From NCBI GenBank assembly GCA_963565915.1, contig OY751493.1:496001-560000 (forward strand): DNA of 64,000 nucleotides, given 5' to 3'. Position 1 is the stretch's first letter; every line of letters starts with the position of its first letter. Position numbers and translations under genes: made by a program. Origin of the DNA: Entoloma clypeatum. Its lineage: Eukaryota; Basidiomycota; Agaricomycetes; Agaricales; Entolomataceae. Below are positions 10,572 through 19,954 of the stretch, one piece after another. The notes beneath the pieces were generated by a model, which saw only the letters and a list, made by a program, of their open reading frames with translations, did no database searches and was not told the DNA's origin.

Positions 10572-13500
10572 CTAGATCTCGACTTCCAGGCGAGATATGA
10601 TGTCGTCCGGGGTGTTCGTGAAATTTTCATATGGTTTAAATTCCAATCCTTCAAAGATGTTTGCGCGTAAGCGCCGAGGTGCATTCGGGTTTAATTTAAA
10701 GAAGTCCTCCACCGCTTCCTTGGCATGTTCTAGGTGATCCTCGGGTTCCCACGTGTTGTGGTCCTGAGTCAGACCCTCCCATTGCACTAAATATTCCAGC
10801 TTTCCTCTCTTCAACCTTGAGTCAATAACTTTTGCGACATCGTACTCCTCTTCGCCATTGATAACTATCGGGTTTGGTGCCTGCACCCTTTGTGACATAA
10901 ATAGTGGTTCCTTAAATAATCGGACTCGTGATACATTGATGACCGGGTGGATTTTCCAGGTTTTCGGTAATTTAAGTTCTACGGCGTGTGACGAAATGAT
11001 TTTGGTTATGGTATAGGGTCCAATCCATCGTTCGGCAAGTTTCTTTAAGGGTCGGTTCAACTTCAGGTCTTTAGTCGATAACCAAACTTTGTCGCCAACT
11101 TTGTAAACTGGTGCATCACCCCGTTTCAGGTTCGCATACCGTTCCATCTCTTCTCGTGCTTTTACTAGCGCCGCTTCCGCCTCCTCATGAATCTTCTTCA
11201 TTCGCTCTGCGAATTCTTTTGCCGGTTCTGACTTTTCTGCCCTCCGAGGTTCTACGCCCATCCTAGGGTTAAACCCATAATTTACATAGAACGGCGAGAA
11301 CTGAGTTGCCGTGTGAATTTTATTATTATAGGCGAACTCCGCGGTTGCCATCCATTCGGGCCAATCTGTTTGCCGATGGGAAATAAATGATCTTAGATAT
11401 TGTTCCAACTCCTGGTTGATGCGTTCCGTCTGTCCGTCTGTTTGCGGATGATACGCCGTTGATAATTTAGTTGTGATCCCCAATATTTTATTTAGTTCCT
11501 TCATAAATATTGCCGCAAATTGTGGTCCTCGATCTGACGTTAACGATTCTGGCAGTCCATGAAGTTTCCAGACTTCGTCCCGATATAGTTTAGCTAATCC
11601 TTCTGCTGAGACTTCATCGCGTGTTTTGATAAAGTGTGATTGCTTTGTTGATCTGCAAGCCACGACTAATACTGCGTTGTACCCCTGAGCTTCTGGGAGT
11701 CCTACAATAAAATCTGCTGTAACATGTTTCCATGGTCCTGCATGTTCCGTGTTTGCTTTTAATTTACCGGCTAGCGGTTGAGGCACGTTTTTTGATCGTT
11801 GACATCTGTCGCAGCCCTCGACGTATGCTTTGACCATGTTTGTAATACTAGGCCACCAATAATTACGTGTAACCAATTCCAGGGTCTTCCACTGCCCTGG
11901 GTGTCCTGCAACTGGGTTGTCGTGGTGTAATTTAATTATTTCCTCCCTGAGTTCCTGACTTTTCGGAACATAAACCTTTCCTCTATGTAACCAGAGTCCC
12001 TGCTCTTCATGCCATTCATCTGCGCGCAATGTTTTGGTATTTGTTTTTTTTAACTCTTCCACTGCTTTCAACACTTGTTCGTCAAACTCCTTGGCATCCC
12101 TGATGCATTTTAATAATTTACTTTCTTCTCCATCAATAAGTATGTGACCTCGATCCATTGCTCGCAAGTGGAAGTATTCCGGTTTTAATAATGTTACGTC
12201 TTCGTTGTCATTTTCCACCCCCTTTCTATGATCGACCCTTCTCGAAAGAGCGTCCGCCTTTCCCATTGAGGTGCCAGCTTTGTGTATTAATTTAAAGTTG
12301 AAGCGTGTTAGATACAACGCCCAGCGTGCTTGTCTGCGATTAAGCTTTCGTCCCTGCATGAAGTACTCGAGGTTTTTATGATCGGTCCAGATCTCGACCT
12401 CATGTTTGGCTCCTTCAAGGTGGTGTCTCCATGCTTCCAGCGCTCGAATTATGCCCAGCATTTCTTTATCGTGTACGTCATAATTTCGTTCCACATCATT
12501 TAATCCTTTAGATAGAAAGGCACATGGCCTCCATTTCTCATCCTCGCATTCCATAGATAGAATTGCTCCTGTAGCAAAGTCCGATGCGTCTGATTCTACT
12601 CTCAACTTCCGATCCGGATCGGGAGATACTAATATAGGTGCCTCCGTAAATAATTTTTTTAGCATATCAAATGCTTCCTCCTGTTCCTCTTTCCAATTCC
12701 AGATTGTTTCTTTCCTTGTTAATTTATGTAGTGGCCCTGCCACTTTAGAGAAGTCCTTGACAAATCTTCGATAGAAATTGGCCAATCCTAGAAACGACTG
12801 GACTTCTTTGACTTTTGTTGGTTTCGGCCATTGTTTGATGGCGTCTACTTTTGAAGGATCCATTCGAATTCCGTCTTTCCCAATAATTAACCCTAAGAAC
12901 TCTATTTCGTCTCGGTCAAAGAAACATTTTCCTGGTTTTAAGAATAAGTCGTTTTCTCGTAATCTTTTTAGAATTTCCTCCACGATTTCACTGTGTCCTT
13001 TTTCTCCTTCAGTTGCTACCAATATATCATCGATATAGATAACTACGTCTCCTTGATCAATCAAGTCTCTAAATATGTCGTTCATCATAGTTTGAAACGT
13101 GCTTGGGGAATTATTTAGTCCGAAGAACATGACTGTTGGTTCGAAAGCTCCATCTGGGGTTGTGAATGCCGCTTTCCACTCGTCTCCTTCTTTGATGCGT
13201 ACATTGTTATACCCCCATCTGAGGTCCATTTTGGTAAACCTTTTCTTTCCTTTTAATTTATCGATCAATTCCGGAATTAACGGGAGTGGATAATTATTGC
13301 GAACGGTCCAGCTGTTAATGTGTCGGTAATCCTGTACCATTCGTTTCTTTCCATCTTTTTTGGGTATAAAGAATACTGGCGAAGTTTGTGGTGACTTGGT
13401 AGGTCGAATATATCCTTTGCGTAATTGATCGTTTACAAATTCGGATACTTCTTTCCTTTCATCCGGTGACAGGGGGTAGACTTTGGCCTTCTTTGGTACG

Positions 13501-14513
13501 AAATCCGGTTTTAAGTCTATAGCGTGGTCCCATGGTTTCCTGACTGGTAATCTCTCCGATGCTTTCTTTTCAAAGACTGATAAATATTTGTGATATTTCC
13601 GGGGGACAACCTGTTCTGCCGGTACTTCATCTGAGGGTTCTCCTTTAGCTGCCCTGAGCGTGTGGATTACTTCCTCCTCCATTTCTTCCTCATTTCCTTC
13701 TACTACTTCTTCCATTCTTCCGCCCCATCTGGTTCTTGCAGTTTTATTTAAATAACGTGTTCGACGCATGCCACATTCTCCTGGACATCTTGATAGTTTA
13801 ATTTCCGCCTTTTCCCAATCGATTTCTGGATTATGGCGTTTCAGCCAGGTATGTCCAACAATAATTTTAGCTTTCCCTAGGTTGCATGCCTCAAACACGG
13901 CTATCTCCACATGTCCTTTATACCGCATAGCCATGACTGCTTCATGCGTGATCGAACCTCCTTGGTTAAGCGTGCCATCAACGTTGTAGACCCGAATGGG
14001 GAAAGGTAGTTCCCTTAATTTAATGTTGTTCCTTTTGGCGAAGTCCAGATCTATGAACATCCCTGTCGCCCCTGAGTCTAATAATGCTTCAACATCAAAT
14101 GTGCGTTTGTCCTGCAACGTTTCCAGCGTGATTTTCATCATAAGCTCCTTTTCCAAAGAAGCGGATCGAATAAAAGATGGTTCCCCCATAGAGTCCGTTT
14201 GCCTAGTTAAGTTATCTGATTCTTTGCAACAGGGAATTAAGCATTCATCCGTAGAGGACGAACCAAGCCTCGTTTCTGAGGGCTCCCCAATGATATAGTT
14301 TACAAGTGTATCTAAGTCCGATTCATCTTTTTTTGGTTTTTCTTTCCTACTAGGTTTATCTAATAGTATTTTATTGTACGTAACTGCAGCATCCGTAAGT
14401 TTCTGAAACCAAGATTTTACAATGTCCTTATGTACGTAAGAGTCTATAGGCAAACATTCATATCGATTTGTCAGAGCCAGCGGGGGATTTACTGGTTGAC
14501 GTTCACAAAACCC
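10572..14513 (-). CDS. pol: Gyp-3 pol: protease, RT, RNase H, integrase, chromodomain
   Basis: The polyprotein is made from the -1 frame relative to gag. The pol frame is open through the end of gag, so it is expected to start at the slippery site (14507-14513) rather than at its own ATG. Counting from the TTG at 14453, the domains are aspartic protease with LLDSGATGMFID (about 125-135), RT with DLRWGYNNVRIKEGDEWK and YIDDILVAT, RNase H with ESDASDFATGAILS and EIWTDHKNLEYF, and integrase zinc finger HHDNPVAGHPGQW...CDRCQRSK. The catalytic core (VTADFIVG, SDRGPQFAA, HPQTDGQTERINQE) follows. A C-terminal chromodomain (EYDVAKVIDSRLKRGKLEYLV, WEGLTQDHNTWEPE) comes last, which in chromoviruses guides integration to marked chromatin. 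About 1313 codons with no stop; complete family length. Confidence 0.95.
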   Translation of the reverse strand, partial: GFCERQPVNPPLALTNRYECLPIDSYVHKDIVKSWFQKLTDAAVTYNKILLDKPSRKEKPKKDESDLDTLVNYIIGEPSETRLGSSSTDECLIPCCKESDNLTRQTDSMGEPSFIRSASLEKELMMKITLETLQDKRTFDVEALLDSGATGMFIDLDFAKRNNIKLRELPFPIRVYNVDGTLNQGGSITHEAVMAMRYKGHVEIAVFEACNLGKAKIIVGHTWLKRHNPEIDWEKAEIKLSRCPGECGMRRTRYLNKTARTRWGGRMEEVVEGNEEEMEEEVIHTLRAAKGEPSDEVPAEQVVPRKYHKYLSVFEKKASERLPVRKPWDHAIDLKPDFVPKKAKVYPLSPDERKEVSEFVNDQLRKGYIRPTKSPQTSPVFFIPKKDGKKRMVQDYRHINSWTVRNNYPLPLIPELIDKLKGKKRFTKMDLRWGYNNVRIKEGDEWKAAFTTPDGAFEPTVMFFGLNNSPSTFQTMMNDIFRDLIDQGDVVIYIDDILVATEGEKGHSEIVEEILKRLRENDLFLKPGKCFFDRDEIEFLGLIIGKDGIRMDPSKVDAIKQWPKPTKVKEVQSFLGLANFYRRFVKDFSKVAGPLHKLTRKETIWNWKEEQEEAFDMLKKLFTEAPILVSPDPDRKLRVESDASDFATGAILSMECEDEKWRPCAFLSKGLNDVERNYDVHDKEMLGIIRALEAWRHHLEGAKHEVEIWTDHKNLEYFMQGRKLNRRQARWALYLTRFNFKLIHKAGTSMGKADALSRRVDHRKGVENDNEDVTLLKPEYFHLRAMDRGHILIDGEESKLLKCIRDAKEFDEQVLKAVEELKKTNTKTLRADEWHEEQGLWLHRGKVYVPKSQELREEIIKLHHDNPVAGHPGQWKTLELVTRNYWWPSITNMVKAYVEGCDRCQRSKNVPQPLAGKLKANTEHAGPWKHVTADFIVGLPEAQGYNAVLVVACRSTKQSHFIKTRDEVSAEGLAKLYRDEVWKLHGLPESLTSDRGPQFAAIFMKELNKILGITTKLSTAYHPQTDGQTERINQELEQYLRSFISHRQTDWPEWMATAEFAYNNKIHTATQFSPFYVNYGFNPRMGVEPRRAEKSEPAKEFAERMKKIHEEAEAALVKAREEMERYANLKRGDAPVYKVGDKVWLSTKDLKLNRPLKKLAERWIGPYTITKIISSHAVELKLPKTWKIHPVINVSRVRLFKEPLFMSQRVQAPNPIVINGEEEYDVAKVIDSRLKRGKLEYLVQWEGLTQDHNTWEPEDHLEHAKEAVEDFFKLNPNAPRRLRANIFEGLEFKPYENFTNTPDDIISRLEVEI

Positions 14514-15577
14514 TGCTGCCCAGCAGCTTGTCCATTGTTCTGACCATTGGGATTCGGCGCAGGCGCGCCAATCACACCCCTTGGTCCATTTGCGGCTTGT
14601 CGTGCTTGACGCCTTGCCGTGATTTGTCGTAAGATTTCTTCTTCCTCATGTTCGTCGATTTGTTCAATCACAGCCGCTCGCACCTTGCGTTGTGGCCGTC
14701 TGCATTCCCGGGCGAAATGCCCCTGTCCTCCGCAATTGTAACAATTACCAGGCGCTCGGCGCTGGTTTCTATCGACCTCCATAGCATTGGGATCTCGGCG
14801 TCCCTGACCTTGCTGTCCGTTTTGCTGCGGGGCTCGGTACCCCCCGTACTGTTGTTGTCCGAATGGTCGCTGCTGATTCTGCTGGTTTGCGGGCCGATTG
14901 CCCCAACCGGTTCTCTGCTGTCCAAAATTGTTGCCGGTCCTCATGCCCGGTCTTGCCGCATAAGTTTCCTCTGCTCTTCCGATTGCTAAAATTTCCTCAC
15001 ACGTGTCTTGCACGGTGGTCTGTCGTCTTCCCTGCTGAAACATTTGTTGTATGATCGAATCCTTGGTGTTCCTTTCTAGCAGAGATATCCCGTGCATTTC
15101 CTCAATTTGGCCTTTGATGACCAACGTTCCAAATTGTGTAATAAAATTGTCCACCCGCATGTTTCCTTGTTTAAAGGTTTCGATTTTGGCACGTGCCCAT
15201 TCTATTTCTGTTGCTGATTGGAATCTTGATGTCACCTCTCTCATTAATTGCTGGAACGTGGGCCATTGTTCTGATTCCATGCACTGCCTCAAGCGTGTTT
15301 CCCCATAGGTGCCTGCTGTAGCGCCTTCCAGGCGAGACCATACTGCAATGCAAATTTCTTCCTGTCCTTGGAACAGGTCCCGATTGACCCTGATCCATGC
15401 CAGCATCTTTGTCCACCATACTCCGAACATTGCCTTGGCCCCATTGTACTTGCCGGGGTCTGCAGCGATTTCTAGTCGTCTTCCATTGGGACGCGGGGCG
15501 GCAGGATTATGAGCGGGAGGAGGGAGAGGGGGATTGGGAAGGGGATTGTCGAACTCGTCGTCGTTGTTGTCGGCCAT
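14489..15577 (-). CDS. gag: Gyp-3 gag capsid/nucleocapsid protein
   Basis: A 362-residue gag. Residues about 35-190 form a retrotransposon-gag (capsid) region (MFGVWWTKMLAWIRVN, LEGATAGTYGETRLRQ, WARAKIETFKQGNMRVDNF). A Gln/Gly/Arg-rich stretch follows, then one CCHC zinc knuckle CYNCGGQGHFAREC (about 279-292) and a Gln/Asn-rich tail. It starts at the ATG at 15577, the first in a long leader. The stop TAA (14491-14489) lies six codons after the slippery site, so most ribosomes end here and a minority shift into pol, giving the usual gag excess. Confidence 0.95.
   Translation of the reverse strand: MADNNDDEFDNPLPNPPLPPPAHNPAAPRPNGRRLEIAADPGKYNGAKAMFGVWWTKMLAWIRVNRDLFQGQEEICIAVWSRLEGATAGTYGETRLRQCMESEQWPTFQQLMREVTSRFQSATEIEWARAKIETFKQGNMRVDNFITQFGTLVIKGQIEEMHGISLLERNTKDSIIQQMFQQGRRQTTVQDTCEEILAIGRAEETYAARPGMRTGNNFGQQRTGWGNRPANQQNQQRPFGQQQYGGYRAPQQNGQQGQGRRDPNAMEVDRNQRRAPGNCYNCGGQGHFARECRRPQRKVRAAVIEQIDEHEEEEILRQITARRQARQAANGPRGVIGAPAPNPNGQNNGQAAGQQGFVNVNQ
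14507..14513 (-). promoter_or_regulatory. -1 programmed frameshift site between gag and pol of Gyp-3
   Basis: On the minus strand the gag frame reads CAG GGT TTT GTG; the heptamer is G GGT TTT, a canonical X XXY YYZ slippery site. Slipping by -1 gives GGG TTT TGT GAA, exactly the frame of pol, which has no stop from here into the protease. The gag stop follows after six further codons. I did not fold the downstream sequence for a pseudoknot. Confidence 0.8.
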
Positions 15578-16121
15578 GTTGTGTGAGCAATAGTGCTTTG
15601 TAGCGGGCGCGCGACCCTGTTCTGCTACTTAAGCCAAAAGGAAAACCTAAAAAAAGAAAACCCAAAGAACGATCTGTTTACCCAGGCAGCCGAAATGCCC
15701 GAATAAAGGAAGATCTGGGAAAAATGAAAACCACGCGGTCAACACCCCTACGCGCGCTGGTTCTGTCGAATCCGGGAAAAGATCGGGGTTTGGAACACCT
15801 TTTGAGAACTAAACGTGCGCGACCTTCTTTTCCAAGTCGCCACACGCGCCAGCAGCTTTCCCGAAGGTCAGTTGCGTCGGCCTTTGGTCACCTCGACACG
15901 GGACGGGCTCAACGTTTCCCTGTGTGTCTCGGACGGCAACGCTAGTTATAGTGGGTGCACCAAGCGTTTCTCTTCTTATCCCTGAAGTCCGGGAGGTCCC
16001 CCTTAACGCTAGGGTCCGCGTGTAATGGCGAGGTGTGACTTTTAACGCAAAAGCACGAAACGGCGGGGATAGTGATGGTGATGTGGGAAGTGTGTGTGTT
16101 TGGGCGGGCGATGATGATAAG
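15578..16121 (-). other. Gyp-3 untranslated leader between primer site and gag
   Basis: About 540 bases without a convincing gene. They form the 5' leader of the element RNA and probably hold the packaging signal. Short open frames here are not supported. Confidence 0.6.
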
Positions 16122-16131
16122 AGCTTGTTCT
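16122..16131 (-). promoter_or_regulatory. Gyp-3 primer binding site, self-priming type
   Basis: On the minus strand AGAACAAGCT lies two bases inside the 5' LTR. It is the exact complement of AGCTTGTTCT (minus strand of 16240-16249), which sits 33 nt after the first base of the TATATAAG box (16275-16282), where the mRNA should begin. This is the Tf1/sushi-type self-priming layout, the same as in Gyp-1 but with a different sequence. Confidence 0.75.
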
Positions 16132-16133
16132 TC

Positions 16134-16421
16134 TGTTGAGGCGACGCTAAGTCAAACGACGTCGCGAGCCCAAACTTAAGAACGAAGTGGAAGATGTGAA
16201 GTGAACTGAATTGCCCAGAGACCCAGCGGGAATCTCAAGAGAACAAGCTATCGAATACAAGTGAAAGTACTCTACTTATATATGTAAATTCCATGAGGCT
16301 GCGTTGTGGCAGCGTCATGCTGCGTGATAATAATAAGATGTCCTCATGTGCGATATGATGTAGATAAGATAAGATCGAGATAAGATAAGATAAAGTGAAA
16401 AGTGAAAATACGATCATAACA
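16134..16421 (-). repeat. Gyp-3 5' LTR with promoter
   Basis: The 288-bp LTR carries the promoter of the element. The TATATAAG box is on the minus strand at 16275-16282, and the predicted transcript start is at about 16249. AGATAAGATAAG-type direct repeats lie upstream of the TATA box (about 16360-16395) and could be activator sites. The flank at 16422-16426 is the GGGAA duplication. Confidence 0.93.
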
Positions 16422-16426
16422 GGGAA

Positions 16427-17486
16427 GACATAGGGATAGACATCGTGGGACCAATACCAGAGTCCGATGGAAAGAATGCGATTTTGGTCATCACAGATAG
16501 ACATTTGAAGATGCTCCATCTCATTCTGACAACCATGGAATTATCAGCTGAAGCATTAGCCAAGATCTATCGGGATCAGATATGGAAGCTTCATGGGATC
16601 CCCAAGAATATTGTCAGTGATAGAGGACCACAGTTCGCTGCGAAGTTCATGGAGATACTCTGCTGCATGCTAGGGATCAAAAGGAACCTGTCCACCACAT
16701 ACCACCCACAGACTGATGGACAGGCCGAACGATCGCATCAGGAAACGGAAGTGTTCTTATGGAACTTTGTCAACCATCTACAGGATGATTGGGCTGAGTG
16801 GATCGCAATCGCAGAGTTCCAGTACAATGACAAAGAACATCAGGCCACGAAGCACACCCCGTTCTACCTCAACTACGGTTTACATCCTTGGAAGGGAGAA
16901 CTCATGTTAGAAGATACCAACCCGGCTGCCAACGACTTCTTGAAAAAACTCAAACAGGCATGAGAAGAAGCCAATCCAGCGCTGAAACAAGCACAGGATC
17001 AGATGAAGAAGACAGTTGATACATGGCGAAGTCTGTCTCGGAACTACCGCATCGGGGACAAGGTGTGGCTGGAAGGGACTAACATCAGGACCAACCATCC
17101 CTTGAAGAAACTTGGACGCACTCTGACATGGACCATTCAAAGTCCTGGAGAAGAAAGGAGCTAGCGCATACCTCCTTGATCTTCCAAAGACTTGGAAGAT
17201 GATTCACCCTGTATTCAATGAGACCCTGTTGTCACCATATGAAACTCCGAAGTACGCCATCCAGAAAAAGAAACCAGCCCCTGATCCGATCATCGTCGAA
17301 GGACGAGAAGAGTACCATGTGTCTACGATCCTAGACTCTCAAAAGTTCCATGGAAAGATCCAGTACCTCGTCCAGTGGAAAGGATATGGCCCAGAAGAGA
17401 ACACATGGGAACCCAGAGCTAATGTTCAGAATGCTCAGGATTTGATCCGTGATTTCCATAGGCAGAACCCGTCTTGTCCACGATAA
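16427..17486 (+). pseudogene. Gyp-1 pol 3' part: integrase core and chromodomain (broken)
   Basis: This continues the integrase interrupted by Gyp-3: DIGIDIVGPIPESDGKN, IVSDRGPQFAAKFME, YHPQTDGQAERSHQE (D-D-E core). A TGA at about 16962 and a frame change near 17130 break it. A frame from 17199 encodes MIHPVFNETLLSPYE and a chromodomain (EYHVSTILDSQKFHGKIQYLV, QWKGYGPEENTWEPR), ending at 17486. In the Gyp-2 copy the same region is also broken, at different places. Confidence 0.85.
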
Positions 17487-17620
17487 AAGACGAGTTCTCA
17501 AAAACCCATGGCAGTATCGACCTCATTAGTCAACCACACACCGAGTTCCCCGCTCTAGTCTTTTCCCTGCCCAATATAGCCACCCCATTCTTCTTTTATC
17601 TCTCAACCATCCTCACCGCC

Positions 17621-17992
17621 ATGTCAAACACCATTGTTACCTCCACCTCCACCACCGACATCAACCCCGCCATCGCTGCCCTTATGAACGAAGCGCTCTC
17701 CATGAGAGACCAAATCCATGCCCTCGAAACTTCCCTCGCCGACCTCCTTCATTGCCAGATGAATATCCGACTTCATTCATTGTCCAATCTCCCCGTCGCC
17801 CCGACTCCCAAAGAGAAACAAATTCTCGGGAACTACACCAGCACTCTCGTCATCGAAAATCGACGTATTCGGCTGGCCATCAAAGGCCTTGAACTCACCA
17901 TAGCCATCAATGAGGAGTTGATATATGATTGGAGCCTCAAGGAAAGTCTGAACTGGTCCGATCCCGGCAACAACGAGGGATGGGGACAGTGA
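17621..17992 (+). CDS. Extra ORF3 of the Gyp-1 family, downstream of the chromodomain
   Basis: This uninterrupted 123-residue frame (MSNTIVTSTSTTDINP...) lies between the pol stop and the purine tract of the 3' LTR, where typical chromoviruses have little or nothing. The predicted protein is helical and coiled-coil-like (ALMNEALSMRDQIHALETSL, then ENRRIRLAIKGLELTIAINE) and ends SDPGNNEGWGQ. It has no signal peptide or membrane segment, so it is not an env. A clearly homologous reading occurs in Gyp-2 (27160-27549), including NLPVAP and a EEKQIL-like motif. The function is unknown. Confidence 0.6.
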   Translation: MSNTIVTSTSTTDINPAIAALMNEALSMRDQIHALETSLADLLHCQMNIRLHSLSNLPVAPTPKEKQILGNYTSTLVIENRRIRLAIKGLELTIAINEELIYDWSLKESLNWSDPGNNEGWGQ

Positions 17993-18026
17993 CTCTGTGA
18001 GGACACAGAGCTTGGAGAGGGGAACA

Positions 18027-18427
18027 TGTTACAGACTCTACGGTATGAGGACCATGTCATATCTTTTACTTATCAGCCCGACTCGGCACCCTCTTACGAA
18101 CTTACTATGTCTAATGTCTACTTTCGCAACCTTCGATTCCCAGTCTGACTCACTATATTACTTTGTCATCCCCTTTAGTATACTTCGCTCCCGCGCTGAC
18201 TCGCTTCCCGCAGTCAGCTTACTCATTGTACATAGCCTTCTGCAGTCGCCTTACTCATGCGCACTGCCTTCCGCAGCACTGACTCATCCGCTACCGCCTA
18301 TAGTCAGTACTTATATAAACCTCTTGTACTGTAGTAGATTCCTTAGATTTAGCAATCACATTGCTCTTCGCCTTTCCACTTCCTGCATACTCTGCCCGAA
18401 CCTTGGAACAGTTTGTTAAGCATAACT
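18027..18427 (+). repeat. Gyp-1 3' LTR
   Basis: About 400 bp, starting TGTTACAGAC and ending GCATAAC, with the final A of the TG...CA ends changed or lost at the junction with Cop-C. It aligns with the 5' LTR along its length, with many C/T and G/A differences and small length changes. It keeps the AGATTTAGCAA initiation segment. Confidence 0.88.
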
Positions 18428-18430
18428 GCG

Positions 18431-19926
18431 ACATTGCCTCCAGGATGAGTGGTTGGACGCATGCTGTAAGGAACTTGATAGCATCAAGCAGCGTGATGTC
18501 TATAATCTAACACCTTTACCGACCGGACGGAAGGCCATCGGCTCATGATGGGTCTTCGACATAAAGACCGACGGCCATAAAAAGGCTCGGCTTGTTGCTC
18601 AAGGGTTCTCGCAAATCGAGGGAATCAATTTCGATGAGGTATTCTCTCCCGTAGTTCGATTTGAGACAGTACATCTCATGCTCGCTACTGCCATGCTTGA
18701 GAGTTGGGTGATTCTTGCGCTAGACATAACTGCTGCTTTCCTTTATGGGAAATTCCAGGAAGAGTTATACATGATGCAACCTGAAGGCTTCAAAGTAAAA
18801 GGCAAAGAACTTCTTGTTTGGCGCCTACATAAGGCAATTTATGGTTTAAAGCAGGCTGGACTTGCATGGTGGCATGCCATGGAAAAATCCATGAAGAAAC
18901 TAGGTTTCTGAAGGGTCATATCTGACGCCGGAATCTTTGTTTTCTATTCCCCAAATGGAACCATCGTACTAGCAATAATCTATGTCGATGATGCAATGTT
19001 CATGGGACCAGACACTAAGCTTACAACCATTAAAAGAGCTGAATTCATGGCTATTTGGGAATCTCGTGATCTAGGTGAAACCACTGAATTCTTGAGAATG
19101 CACATCACATGTACCAAGAATACGATCATGATCGATGAATGTGCCTATTTACAGAAAGTAGTAGAGAGATTTGGCATGACAAATACAACGATCGCCAAGA
19201 CTCCTCTACCTACTGGATACAAGCCGACAGCAAATGCTGGCACTGCCACTGCTGCGCTTCAATCACAATTTCAGCAGATCATAGGGTCTCTGCTATATTT
19301 AATGATCGGTACACGACCCAACATTGCCTTTGCTGTGATTACATTATCACAGTTCTCGGCAAATCCTATCCAGGAACATGTTGATAAAGCGAAGTATATA
19401 ATCTGCTATCTCATGGGCACTTCTGATTACTGACTGACATATTCCGGTGATCAAAATGTGGGTTTACATGCCTACACGGATTCTGACTGGGCATCCAACA
19501 AAATTAAGCGTCAAAGCTGCACCGGCTTTTTCCTGAAGCTTGCAGGTGCTTCTGTAGGCTGGACTTGTCATCTACAAAAAACCATTGCTCATTCATCTAC
19601 AGAAGCAGAGTACATGGCGATGTCCGATTGTGGCCGCCAAGTAAAATAGGTAATCCAGCTCTTCCAGGAGATTGGCTTCCTAATGTGGAATGTCCCAATC
19701 TATGCCAACAATCATGGCTCAATCTTTATGCGAACAACCCTGTACAGGAACACCATACTAAACATATCAATCTAAGATATCATATCATCCGAGAATACAT
19801 CTCTCATGGATTAATCAGTGTAGAGTACATTGAAGGCACATCCAATCCCGCGGATATGCTAACTAAAAATCTTAGTCGGGAACTCTTTGAAAGATGTCGC
19901 CAACATTTAGGCTTGACATTTTCATA
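18431..19926 (+). pseudogene. Cop-C reverse transcriptase and RNase H (broken)
   Basis: The RT begins DEWLDACCKELDSIKQRDV and continues KARLVAQGFSQIEGINFDEV, ALDITAAFLYGKFQEELYM and GLKQAGLAWWHAMEKSM. The catalytic IIYVDDAMFMG is present. RNase H shows AYTDSDWASNKIKRQS, SSTEAEYMAMSDCGRQ and HHTKHINLRYHIIREY. In-frame TGA codons (for example about 18545, 18910 and 19431) and a frameshift near 19649 inactivate it. Confidence 0.85.
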
Positions 19927-19954
19927 AATCCGATGTATACACATCGAGGGGGAG

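Larger units (their letters stand above)
10273..16421 (-). mobile_element. Gyp-3: young, apparently intact chromodomain Gypsy element nested in Gyp-1
   Basis: This 6149-bp minus-strand element has two 288-bp LTRs that I find identical by eye and a perfect 5-bp target duplication GGGAA (10268-10272 and 16422-16426). The empty site is preserved in Gyp-2 at about 26060-26080 (CATCCATGGGAAGACATAGG), confirming the insertion point. It has a primer site, purine tract (AGAAAGGGGG, just inside the 3' LTR at about 10561-10575), uninterrupted gag and pol, and a -1 frameshift signal. It is the only LTR element here that looks capable of moving. Confidence 0.96.
5638..18427 (+). mobile_element. Gyp-1: old chromodomain Gypsy element with a nested Gypsy insertion
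   Basis: It has two related LTRs (5638-6040 and 18027-18427) with TG...CA ends in the 5' copy, a primer site just inside the left LTR, a purine tract (about 18014-18026) before the right LTR, and gag, protease, RT, RNase H, integrase and chromodomain in order. Gyp-3 (10273-16421) sits inside the integrase. Without it the element is about 6.6 kb. The LTRs differ by many transitions, and several stops and frameshifts are present, so it is old. The outer flanks (AGTTA left, TGCGA right) do not match, so one side has been rearranged. Confidence 0.9.
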
